A DNA stretch of 33,738 nucleotides, taken from contig VXLT01000110.1 in the NCBI GenBank assembly GCA_009841475.1, forward strand, positions 1 to 33,738. The letters are read 5' to 3'. Positions 6,849 through 13,886 of this stretch are shown here, one piece after another. This DNA is from Gemmatimonadota bacterium (GTDB lineage Bacteria; Gemmatimonadota; Gemmatimonadetes; Longimicrobiales; Gaopeijiaceae). Positions within the stretch are counted from its first letter, which is position 1; each line of letters starts with the position of its first letter. Both the position numbers and the translations under genes were made by a program. The notes beneath the pieces are model-generated. The model did not search any database, was not told the DNA's origin, and was given only the letters and a program-made list of their open reading frames with translations.

Positions 6849-8999
6849 TCAGTCCGCCGCCACCCGCCCCATGAACGCCCGCACGCGCTCATGGCTCTTC
6901 AGCACGATCACCGTGCCCGGCGCCTCGCGCGCGATCCGCTCCGGGATGGTGCCGAAGAGGATGCGGCTCGAGAAGCTGTCGCCCGAGGCGCCGACCATGA
7001 CCGCATCGTAGTCGTCCGCCGCAGCCACGATCGCCTCGACCACGCCGGCCCCGGCCAGGACCCGTGTCTCCACCGCCGCGCTCTCCGGCATCCCGGCCCG
7101 TTCCCCGGCCAGCCACTTCTCCTTTTCCGCGCGGTTCCGCTCCGGCGCGTCCGCGGGCACGACTCCGGCCAGCGTCAGCGTACCCGCGGCTCCCTCCGCA
7201 AGGCCGGCCGCGTACCCCGCCGCCTTGCGCGCGTGCACGCTCCCCGCGGTGGGGAGCAGGATGCGCCGGGGAACCGCCCGCCCGGGCCCGAACCGGACCA
7301 GCATGATGTCGGCGCGCGCCAGCCGCACGACGTCGTCGGTCACCTCGCCGAGAATCTTTCGCGCGGTGGTCGTGAAGCCCTTCCAGCCGAGCAGGATCAG
7401 GTGGGAGCGGTCTTCGCGCCGGGCCTCCAGGACGGCGCGGGCCACGTTGCGCCCCACCCGCACCTCGGTCGTGATGGGAACGCCCAGCTCGCCTTCCAGC
7501 GCGGCCAGGCGTTCCAGCATGTCGTCCTCGGCCTCGATCGCCTTGCGCGCGAGCTCGGGCGGCAGCTGGTCGGGGACCTGCACCACGCGCAGGAGGGTGA
7601 CCTCGCCGTCGCGCTGCCGGGCCAGGGTGGCGGCGATCCGCAGCAGGGGCTCGGCCGTGTGGGGGTTGTAGACCGGGAGCAGGATGCGGAAGGGGGCTTC
7701 GCGCGGGGATGCCCGCAGGGCGACGATGCGCGAGACCGGCCCCGCCGCGTCGGGAACCTCGTAGCGGGTGCCGCGCCAGGCGGCGTACCAGAACAGCCCC
7801 ACCAGCAGCGCGAGGATGGCGAGCAGCACCGGCTGCAGGTGCCCGTGGATCGGGATTTGCAGGATCAGGTAGATGTTGGCCGCGATCCCCAGCGCGGGCA
7901 GGAGTGGCACCAGAGGGACCCGGAAGGGGCGCTCGATGTCGGGGAAGCGGCGGCGGTGGACGATCAGCGCCGCGTTGACGAAGCACAGGGCCAGCAGCAG
8001 CACCAGGTTCGCGAAGTGGGCGAGGTCCTCGAGCGGCAGCAGGAGCGCGAAGAGGCCGATCGAGCCGCCCGCCGCCAGCACCGCCACATAGGGCGTGTGC
8101 GTGCGCGCGCTAATGCGGCCGAAGAAGCCGGGCAGGTGGCTCCGGTGGCTCATCGACAACGCCACACGGGACCCGGCGAGGATCGAGGCGTTCGACGCGG
8201 AGATCATCGAGAAGATCGCTCCACCCACGATCACCGCCCCCCCGATCGGCCCCAGGAAGGCCCGCGCGGCCACGCCCATCGCGGCCTCGGTGTATTCGTT
8301 CAGGTCGGCCACCACCACGACCAGCACCACCAGCGCGTAGAGCACCGTCACCACCAGCATCGAGATGAAGATCGCGCGCGGGATCGTCTTCGTCGGGTTC
8401 ATCACCTCGCCCGCCGAGGCCGCGATCGCCGAAAACCCGAAGAAGGTGATGAAGACGAGCGCGGCGGTGGACGCGATGAGCGGGAGGTCGGTACTGAACC
8501 GCTCGGTGATGGAGGCCGTGTCGAAGCCGCCCAGGCCACCAGCGATGAACCACACCAGCAGCGCGATCTTGGCGACCGTGACGACGATCTGGAAGGTGCC
8601 GCTCTCCTTGGTGCCCTTCATGTTGAGGAGCGTGAGCGCGGCCAGGAAGACGAGCCCCGGCAGCGCCACCAGGGGCACGTGCCAGATGAACTCGTTGAAG
8701 TAGGTGGACAGGCTGGCGATGTAGAAGGCGCAGGACGACGCGTAGCCCAGCAGGATGCACCAGCCCACCAGGTACGCCAGCAGCGGCGGGAAGGTCTTGC
8801 GCGCGTAGAGGTAGCCCTCGCCGGAGGAGGGGTAGATCGAGGTGAATTCGCAGTAGGTGAGCGCAGTGAAGGCCGCCACGGCCGCGGCGAGCAGGAAAGA
8901 GACGATCGCCGCGCTCCCCACGTACCCGACCGCCAGCCCCGACAGGGTGAAGATCCCGGCGGCGATCATGGTGCCGGTCCCGATCGCCAGGGCGGACAC
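6849..8999 (-). CDS. APC-superfamily amino acid permease with two C-terminal universal stress (UspA) domains
   Basis: About 12 hydrophobic helices fill roughly residues 1-405, beginning with the family signature AIGTGTMIAAGIF. Two UspA-like alpha/beta domains follow (about 435-565 and 575-705). The second carries an ATP-binding-type pattern, GASG then GT (GASGDSFSSRILFGT); the first has a similar GWKG loop. The permease imports or exchanges amino acids or amines; the Usp domains probably sense nucleotides and regulate it. The start is uncertain. GTG 8999 lacks the usual short cytosolic lead, and the frame stays open upstream to a stop at 9141-9143 with family-like residues (LSRDLGL) but no ATG, GTG or TTG. 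It is followed closely by the propeller lipoprotein gene. Confidence 0.88.
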   Translation of the reverse strand: MSALAIGTGTMIAAGIFTLSGLAVGYVGSAAIVSFLLAAAVAAFTALTYCEFTSIYPSSGEGYLYARKTFPPLLAYLVGWCILLGYASSCAFYIASLSTYFNEFIWHVPLVALPGLVFLAALTLLNMKGTKESGTFQIVVTVAKIALLVWFIAGGLGGFDTASITERFSTDLPLIASTAALVFITFFGFSAIAASAGEVMNPTKTIPRAIFISMLVVTVLYALVVLVVVVADLNEYTEAAMGVAARAFLGPIGGAVIVGGAIFSMISASNASILAGSRVALSMSHRSHLPGFFGRISARTHTPYVAVLAAGGSIGLFALLLPLEDLAHFANLVLLLALCFVNAALIVHRRRFPDIERPFRVPLVPLLPALGIAANIYLILQIPIHGHLQPVLLAILALLVGLFWYAAWRGTRYEVPDAAGPVSRIVALRASPREAPFRILLPVYNPHTAEPLLRIAATLARQRDGEVTLLRVVQVPDQLPPELARKAIEAEDDMLERLAALEGELGVPITTEVRVGRNVARAVLEARREDRSHLILLGWKGFTTTARKILGEVTDDVVRLARADIMLVRFGPGRAVPRRILLPTAGSVHARKAAGYAAGLAEGAAGTLTLAGVVPADAPERNRAEKEKWLAGERAGMPESAAVETRVLAGAGVVEAIVAAADDYDAVMVGASGDSFSSRILFGTIPERIAREAPGTVIVLKSHERVRAFMGRVAAD

Positions 9000-9051
9000 C
9001 AGGCCCAGGTCGCGGCTCAGGCCGGCGACGACCTTTGGTTCGCCCGCCGAC

Positions 9052-9121
9052 GATCCGTGGGCGCTCGCGGTCGGAGATCCGTTAGCGGTCGACGCCGGAG
9101 ATCCCTGGGCGCTCAGCGCAG
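9052..9121 (-). repeat. 24-bp tandem repeat (about 3 units) at the 5' edge of the permease gene
   Basis: Three consecutive units, each starting GATCC, at 9052-9075, 9076-9099 and 9100-9121. On the minus strand, in the permease frame, they give an 8-residue Ser/Ala/Gly-rich repeat ahead of the family-conserved LSRDLGL segment. The period is a multiple of three, which fits a translated N-terminal extension, but no standard start codon lies upstream of it in frame. Confidence 0.65.
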
Positions 9122-9188
9122 CCCTCCCGGTTCCGGTCGCTCAGCGCTCACCGGAGGATTGCTTCCGGACCCGAGCCGGAATGCTCGG

Positions 9189-9710
9189 TCAAGGCTGTGC
9201 CGCCGCCGCGGGAAGCAGCGCGCGCACGTCCACCTGCACATCCTCATCCATGGGCCGGAACGGCCCCGGCCATTTGCGGACGATCTTCCCCTCGGCATCG
9301 ATCAGAAAGCTCCCGGGAAGTCCGAGCAGGAAGTACGCATCCTGGATCGCCCACGTCGGATCGTGCCATACAGGGAAGGTGATGTCGTGCTCCTCCAGGA
9401 ACGCGACGATCTGGTCCCCGTCGCTGCGGTTGTCCACGCTGACCGCGACCACCTGGAAGCCACGATCGGCGTAGGTATCGTGCAGTTCCTGCAGCTCGGG
9501 CATCTCCTCCCGGCAGGGTGCGCACCAGGTGGCCCAGATGTTGAGCATGTAGGGTCCGCCGAGCAGGTCCGCGCTTCCGGTCTCGGCGCCTTCCAGGGTG
9601 AGCGCGGTGAATGGAGGCGCGGGGTCGCCCACCTCGACCGGCCTGAATTCGTCGACGTTGCAGGCGGCCGCGACGACGGCGGCAATGGTGATCGGGATGC
9701 ATCGCTTCAC
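9189..9710 (-). CDS. TlpA/ResA-type thioredoxin-fold lipoprotein
   Basis: The 173-residue product has a short signal with lipobox AAAC (C17) and a thioredoxin-like domain of the AhpC/TSA-redoxin kind. It begins EVGDPAPPFTALTLEG and has the active site WCAPC at residues 62-66 in the context LNIWATWCAPCREEMPEL. It should reduce disulfides in the envelope, for example apocytochrome c or other Cys-containing exported proteins. That fits the c-type cytochrome and vicinal-Cys quinoprotein genes several kb away, though a link is inference. The GTG at 9710 is preceded by AGGAGA with 7-base spacing, which decides the start against a longer frame reaching 9860. The region back to the permease frame (9141-9188) is short and empty. 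Confidence 0.9.
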   Translation of the reverse strand: MKRCIPITIAAVVAAACNVDEFRPVEVGDPAPPFTALTLEGAETGSADLLGGPYMLNIWATWCAPCREEMPELQELHDTYADRGFQVVAVSVDNRSDGDQIVAFLEEHDITFPVWHDPTWAIQDAYFLLGLPGSFLIDAEGKIVRKWPGPFRPMDEDVQVDVRALLPAAAAQP

Positions 9711-9865
9711 GGGAAGTTCTCCTGGTCGGCACGGAGACGGGCGGCAGATCAACCTACCCAAGCGCGCCCGGTGCGCCAATAATTGGTGAGGATCCCGGAA
9801 CACTCGACCAACCCCGCACGTAGGGAACGGAGTCCAATCCACACCCCTTTTCGGAGCCACCCGAC

Positions 9866-10552
9866 ATGGCCACTGACATGCAATCGGACCTAGTCAAGAG
9901 AAAGCTGGCTTTCCTGGCCGGCTTCGCCCTCTATTTCGCCGCCCTCTGGCTGCTGTGGGACACGCCCGTTGTCTATCCGCTCAAGATCTTCGTCGTGATG
10001 CTGCACGAGATCAGCCACGGGATCGCCTCCATCGCCACCGGCGGCACCATCGAGAAGATCACCCTCGATCCCTACCAGGGGGGCGCCTGCTACTGCGGCG
10101 GCGGCAACGCCTTCCTCACCCTTTCGGCAGGCTACCTCGGCAGCCTGATCTGGGGTGTGGCGCTGCTGGCGGCCACAAACAGTCGGCGAATCCCCACTCC
10201 GGCGGTGGTCTTCGGCGTCGGCACGCTGGTGGTGGTTCTAACGGCGCTCTATGTCCGCAACAGCTTCGGCCTGGCCTTCGGACTGGCCTTCGGCGCCACC
10301 CTGATGATCGCCGGGCGCAAGCTCGGACCCGCGGCCAGCCGCATTCTGATGACCGCGCTGGGACTGACCAGCTGCCTCTACGCCATCCTCGACATCAAGA
10401 GCGATGTGCTGGACCGGCCCCACCTGCGATCCGACGCGGCCATGCTGGCGGAACTCACCGGGGTGCCGACCATGACCTGGGGCGTCATCTGGATCGCGGT
10501 CGGGGTGGTGGTGAGTGCGCTGGCGTTTCGGAGGGCGTTCAAGGCGGCGTGA
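9866..10552 (+). CDS. M50 (site-2 protease-like) integral membrane metallopeptidase
   Basis: The product has 228 residues with about six hydrophobic helices. The zinc motif HEISH is at residues 47-51, within a membrane segment (VVMLHEISHGIASIATGG). A later LDIKSD element supplies the usual third-ligand Asp region. This matches the short M50B-like family in which the protease lies inside the membrane and cuts transmembrane or anti-sigma-type substrates. The substrate is not indicated by neighbours. A GGAG lies about 9 bases before the ATG. The gene is divergent from the TlpA-like gene and converges with the propeller gene whose stop is 1 base away. Confidence 0.85.
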   Translation: MATDMQSDLVKRKLAFLAGFALYFAALWLLWDTPVVYPLKIFVVMLHEISHGIASIATGGTIEKITLDPYQGGACYCGGGNAFLTLSAGYLGSLIWGVALLAATNSRRIPTPAVVFGVGTLVVVLTALYVRNSFGLAFGLAFGATLMIAGRKLGPAASRILMTALGLTSCLYAILDIKSDVLDRPHLRSDAAMLAELTGVPTMTWGVIWIAVGVVVSALAFRRAFKAA

Positions 10553-10553
10553 G

Positions 10554-11621
10554 TCACCGCCGGGACAGCCGGGGCTCCAGGATGTGCAGGAATGGCACTC
10601 CGGCCTCCGTCTCCTCGTAGCCGATCACATAGCGGGAACTACCATCAAAGCCGACAAACACGCCGTCGTGGTGATAGCGAGCGAGCGTACGCCCGGTAGC
10701 GGGATCCACAAGATCGAGCCACCCATCACGCAACTCGACAATGTCGATTTCATGGAGCCTGGCCTCCGGCGGTGGAGGTGGACCGGTCCAGTCCGGATCG
10801 GCTGTGTGCCACACAAGCCATAGCCCCCGATCGTCCAACATCGCCGAGCCCAGCGCCGCTGGCGCGAATTCATCGTCGCCCTCGTCGAACTCCGCAACAC
10901 GACGATCGTAGACCCTGCGGATCCTCGGCTCCGGCGTCAGGTCCCAGCGCACGATTCGGTTGGTTTCCCACGGCACCGCCCAAACGGTCTCGTCCCGCCC
11001 CGCAACGGCCGTGTGCGTGGCCCGGGGCGTCTGCTCGGGGGAATGGACCCTGCCATCGTACCCACGTGAGGCCATCTCTCCAGAAGGCCGTAGCACATGA
11101 AACTTGTGATCCACCGACCCGGGAGTCGGAACGGAGGTAAGAAACACCGCCACGTCATCGCTCACCACGGCAGCCGACCTGACCTCTCCCAGAAACCGGT
11201 CGGTCCGGAGCACCTGAAAGTCGTGGTCCAGCATCGTTCGGCCCTTGTGATACTCGAACACGTGGATGTAATGGGGACCCACGCCAATGTGAGAGATGGA
11301 CTGGTACTCCCCAGGGCCCTCTCCACGTCCCCCGATGGTCCGCAGGTAGGTGCCGGTGGAATCGAACACCGCAACCTCCGCTTCCCTGGAATTCCAGAGG
11401 AGGATGCGGCCCCGCCGGTCCACGGCGACATGCGAAAACGGTGAGACGAGTTCCAGACCGGGTCCGTCCAGTCCGCCGATGGTCACAACGGTGTCGAGCG
11501 TGATCACGCATTCGCCGCAGGTCACTTCACCGGACACAACCTCCGGCTCCTGAGCACCAAGGCGCATCGCGGTGATATGACCCATGCCGAGGGCGGAAAG
11601 CAGGATGCAGGCGATTCTCAC
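10554..11621 (-). CDS. Exported 6-bladed beta-propeller protein
   Basis: The 355-residue product has an N-terminal signal sequence (ACILLSALGMGHITAM, cleavage probably near LGAQ) followed by blade-like repeats. The signature GGRGEGPGEY near residue 105 is shared with the other two propellers in this window. A CGEC pair near residue 36 could form a disulfide or bind metal. I start at GTG 11621, which overlaps the TGA of the amidohydrolase gene (GTGA), so the pair is translationally coupled. That suggests the propeller works with the amidohydrolase in the envelope. The longer open frame upstream is inside the amidohydrolase gene and was not used. Ligand unknown. Confidence 0.8.
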   Translation of the reverse strand: MRIACILLSALGMGHITAMRLGAQEPEVVSGEVTCGECVITLDTVVTIGGLDGPGLELVSPFSHVAVDRRGRILLWNSREAEVAVFDSTGTYLRTIGGRGEGPGEYQSISHIGVGPHYIHVFEYHKGRTMLDHDFQVLRTDRFLGEVRSAAVVSDDVAVFLTSVPTPGSVDHKFHVLRPSGEMASRGYDGRVHSPEQTPRATHTAVAGRDETVWAVPWETNRIVRWDLTPEPRIRRVYDRRVAEFDEGDDEFAPAALGSAMLDDRGLWLVWHTADPDWTGPPPPPEARLHEIDIVELRDGWLDLVDPATGRTLARYHHDGVFVGFDGSSRYVIGYEETEAGVPFLHILEPRLSRR

Positions 11622-13456
11622 GGGACGACCGGTTCCCCCCGAAACACCACCTCCCCGTTGAACACCGTCATCTCGCACACCATGTCGCGCAGCTCCTCGG
11701 TCGGGACCGATAGCGGATTGCGGTCCCATACGGCCAGATCCGCGTACTTTCCGGGCTCAATCGTCCCCACCTTGTCTTCCAGGAACAGCTGGTGGGCCGC
11801 CCAAACGGTGAAGGAGCGCAGCGCGGTCTCCGCATCCACCGACTCGGCGGTGCCGTAGGGCGCATCGCCGTAGACGCCCAGGAGCGGCTGGCGCGCGACC
11901 GAGGCCCACACGCCGTACCGGGCCGGGAAGGGCGTGACGAAGAAGTCCGACCCGCTCGCCCAGATGATCCCGCGGGCCTGGTAGGACCGGAAGGGATTGA
12001 GGCGCAGGGCGCGCTCCGGGCCGAAGTTGCCGGCGTAGGTGTCGCCGATCCACCATGTGAAGGTCGGGGAGGGCTCCGGGTAGCCGGCCTGCCAGTCGCG
12101 CTGCAGCTCGGCCATGGCGTCGAGGGCGTGGTCGGTGGGGATGTTGGAGTGGATGATGGAGTGGCGGAGGCCGCGGGTCGGGGTGGCCGCGAGGGCCTCC
12201 TGGATGCTCTCGACCGTCCAGTCGATGGCGCGGGCGCCGATGGCGTGCATGCCGACGTGGAGGCCCGCGTCGTGGTAGGCCCGAAAGCGCTCGCGCAGCT
12301 CGTCGGGATCCATGGTGGGGTAGCCGCGGTTGCCGGTGTCGGTGCCGGTGGACTCGCGGTTCCAGTCGTCGTATAGCCACGCCGTGCGGGCGCCGCCGCT
12401 GCCGTCGATGTAGAGCTTGACGCCGCCGGCGATGAGGCGGTCGTCGCCGGTGGATTCGTAGGGGCGGGTGAAAGCGGCGAGACGTTCCGCGTAGGCACGC
12501 ACCTCCTCGATGGTCCCGTCCAGCGCGCTCCACAGGGCGAAGATGCGGACGGTGAGGTCGCCGTCGGCGAGGACGTCGGCGTACGCGTCCCAGGTGTATT
12601 GCGTGATCCCCGGGTCCTTGCCGCCGGTCATGCACTCGGCGTTGAAGGCGCCGGCCAGGGAGCGGATGCCCTCGCGCTGCTGGTCCGGGCCGAGCCGGGG
12701 GATGAGCCGCGTGACGAGCCCCATCGCGGATTCCTTGAGGACTCCGGTGGGCTGGCCGGCTGCGTCGCGGTCGATGGTGCCGCCCGGCGGATCCGGGGTG
12801 CCCGCGGTGATCCCCGCCATCTCCAGCGCGACCGAGTTGGCCACGCCGTAGTGGCCCATGGTGTGCATCAGCCAGACGGGCCGCCCCTCGTCCACCTCGT
12901 CCACATCGGTCGCGTAGATGTAGCGCAGCTCCTCCAGCTTGCCCTCGTCCCACCCACCACCCCGCACCCATTCGCCCTCGCCCACGAGCGCGGCCTGTTC
13001 GCCCACCATCCGCTGCACATCCGCGATGTTCTCGACGTTCGGGTAGCTCATGTCGAGGTTGTAGAGGCGGTTCGCGCCCCCGCTCGCGAAGTGCACGTGC
13101 GCGTCGATGAGTCCCGGGGTCACCGCGCGGCCCGCCAGGTCGACCCGCTCGGTCCCGGGACCGACCATTGCTTCGATCTCGGCCACGGTCCCGACGGCGA
13201 CCACGCGGTCACCCACCACCGCCACCGCTTCCGCCACGCGGCTCCCCGCGTCGAGGGTGATGACGGGGCCGCCGGTGAGCACGAGATCGGCTTCCGGGGG
13301 AGACTCGGTTGTGCAGCCCGCCAGCACGAAGCAGGCTGCCGCGGCGCAGGCTGCCAGTGCGGCGCCGATGGCCGGGAAGGCGCGGACCTGCGGGGCGGCG
13401 CAGCGCTTGGGCTGGATTCTCGTCAAGAACGTAAGGTAGACATTGCCAACTGTCAT
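11618..13456 (-). CDS. Amidohydrolase family (Amidohydro_3, YtcJ-like) lipoprotein
   Basis: The 612-residue product carries a long signal region with lipobox LAGC (C48), an N-terminal beta-sandwich segment (ADLVLTGGPVITLD) and the metal motif DAHVHF (H120, H122). The large TIM-barrel insertions follow the YtcJ/Amidohydro_3 pattern (a GGWDEGKLEEL-like segment, HTMGHYGVANS, then HAIGARAIDW). The C-terminal block VGTIEPGKYADLAVWDRNPL is canonical. These enzymes hydrolyse amide or formamide bonds of unknown substrates using one or two metals. ATG 13456 gives an unusually long n-region; upstream in-frame GTG 13534 and ATG 13510 have no better ribosome sites. It is the upstream member of a coupled pair with the propeller gene. 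Confidence 0.92.
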   Translation of the reverse strand: MTVGNVYLTFLTRIQPKRCAAPQVRAFPAIGAALAACAAAACFVLAGCTTESPPEADLVLTGGPVITLDAGSRVAEAVAVVGDRVVAVGTVAEIEAMVGPGTERVDLAGRAVTPGLIDAHVHFASGGANRLYNLDMSYPNVENIADVQRMVGEQAALVGEGEWVRGGGWDEGKLEELRYIYATDVDEVDEGRPVWLMHTMGHYGVANSVALEMAGITAGTPDPPGGTIDRDAAGQPTGVLKESAMGLVTRLIPRLGPDQQREGIRSLAGAFNAECMTGGKDPGITQYTWDAYADVLADGDLTVRIFALWSALDGTIEEVRAYAERLAAFTRPYESTGDDRLIAGGVKLYIDGSGGARTAWLYDDWNRESTGTDTGNRGYPTMDPDELRERFRAYHDAGLHVGMHAIGARAIDWTVESIQEALAATPTRGLRHSIIHSNIPTDHALDAMAELQRDWQAGYPEPSPTFTWWIGDTYAGNFGPERALRLNPFRSYQARGIIWASGSDFFVTPFPARYGVWASVARQPLLGVYGDAPYGTAESVDAETALRSFTVWAAHQLFLEDKVGTIEPGKYADLAVWDRNPLSVPTEELRDMVCEMTVFNGEVVFRGEPVVP

Positions 13457-13519
13457 GTTTGCTTTACTTTCTGTTCCCGTAGAGACACTCTGCACTCGAA
13501 CAGTCCCCATGCGCCGAGG

Positions 13520-13547
13520 TTGATTCTCCGCCACAAGTCACTATACA
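13520..13547 (+). promoter_or_regulatory. Sigma-70-like promoter for the quinoprotein leader
   Basis: TTGATT (13520-13525) and TATACA (13542-13547) are separated by 16 bases; each hexamer is one or two bases from consensus. This stands out in a GC-rich background. Transcription would begin near 13554, giving a leader of about 330 bases before the quinoprotein ATG. Confidence 0.5.
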
Positions 13548-13554
13548 TTGAAGC

Positions 13555-13569
13555 TGGCCATGGTGGCCA
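13555..13569. promoter_or_regulatory. Palindrome TGGCCA-TGG-TGGCCA at the predicted transcription start
   Basis: Two copies of the self-complementary hexamer TGGCCA, three bases apart, lie 7-21 bases downstream of the -10 element. The position suits either a repressor operator or a 5' hairpin on the message. No regulator gene is adjacent. Confidence 0.3.
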
Positions 13570-13660
13570 AACGCGGTGCCGTCATGAATGGCGGTTCCGT
13601 TTTCGCGCAGGATGCACAGTCCCGCCCGATGTCAAACCCATGAAAAGGGAGGTGATCACT

Positions 13661-13723
13661 TGTCTAGTCCAAGTACCCAGCCCAACCCGGCAAGGGCAAG
13701 CGGTCGCCGCTTCGGCAACTAAG
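13661..13723 (+). CDS. Putative 20-residue leader peptide (TTG start)
   Basis: TTG at 13661 opens a 20-codon frame ending in TAA (13721-13723), giving a Ser/Pro/Arg-rich peptide. Ten bases, GGAGGTGATC at 13649-13658, are fully complementary to the standard 3' end of 16S rRNA, and the core GGAGG lies 7 bases before the TTG. No other gene in this window has such a strong site. The stop codon sits in the 6-base loop of a hairpin (TTCGGC 13712-13717 with GCCGAA 13724-13729). A strong terminator-like hairpin follows 63 bases later. The layout resembles a translation-coupled attenuator, but the peptide lacks an obvious run of one regulatory amino acid. A competing ATG frame at 13641 has no ribosome site. 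Confidence 0.4.
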
Positions 13724-13786
13724 CCGAAACACGATCCAACGTTCGCGCCGTAAGCGGCCTTCGCGCCGGGTTGCGGCCGGTTTCAG

Positions 13787-13831
13787 AAGCCCCCGGAGGT
13801 TCTGTGTAGCGTCCAGAGCCTCCGGGGGCTT
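13787..13831 (+). terminator. Strong GC hairpin upstream of the quinoprotein gene (attenuator candidate)
   Basis: AAGCCCCCGGAGG (13787-13799) pairs perfectly with CCTCCGGGGGCTT (13819-13831) across a 19-base loop. There is only a short T-containing tail (TTATCGTG), so it may end transcription weakly or act as an RNA-stability element. A third related segment, CCTCCGGAG at 13849-13857, could pair with the left arm instead and open the hairpin. Confidence 0.65.
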
Positions 13832-13886
13832 ATCGTGTCCTGTACAAACCTCCGGAGTCAACGGCCCACAGCCTGGAAGCAACCCC

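Larger units (their letters stand above)
13457..13886 (+). other. Structured 430-bp divergent intergenic region (promoter, leader ORF, hairpins)
   Basis: This is the only gene-free stretch over 300 bp. Read on the plus strand it holds a good sigma-70-like promoter, a TGGCCA palindrome at the predicted start of transcription, a 20-codon ORF with an exceptionally complementary ribosome site, a small hairpin over that ORF's stop codon, and a strong 13-bp-stem hairpin before the quinoprotein gene. On the minus strand a TATAGT hexamer at 13541-13546 overlaps the plus-strand -10 and could serve the amidohydrolase gene, but I find no convincing -35 for it. Confidence 0.6.

Noticed and set aside
6750-9782. 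A 1010-codon open frame on the plus strand across the permease and thioredoxin genes.
   Set aside because: It is the antisense shadow of well-supported genes; its composition is Arg/Gln/His-rich low complexity with no domain or ribosome site.
13430-13460. Similar AAAGTAAA-ACATGACA start regions in the amidohydrolase gene (minus strand) and the short Ig lipoprotein gene (25550-25570).
   Set aside because: The shared stretch is short, gapped and AT-rich, and could be chance; no other gene here shows it, so it is not claimed as a regulatory motif.
13648-13658. Possible 16S rRNA 3' end fragment on the minus strand (resembles GATCACCTCC).
   Set aside because: Only the anti-Shine-Dalgarno complement matches; flanking bases do not resemble 16S helix 45. 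It is better read as a ribosome-binding site on the plus strand.
13600-13860. tmRNA, 6S RNA or a known riboswitch.
   Set aside because: No tRNA-like 3' end, no tag-peptide frame with the usual ending, and no riboswitch core motif that I can recognise.
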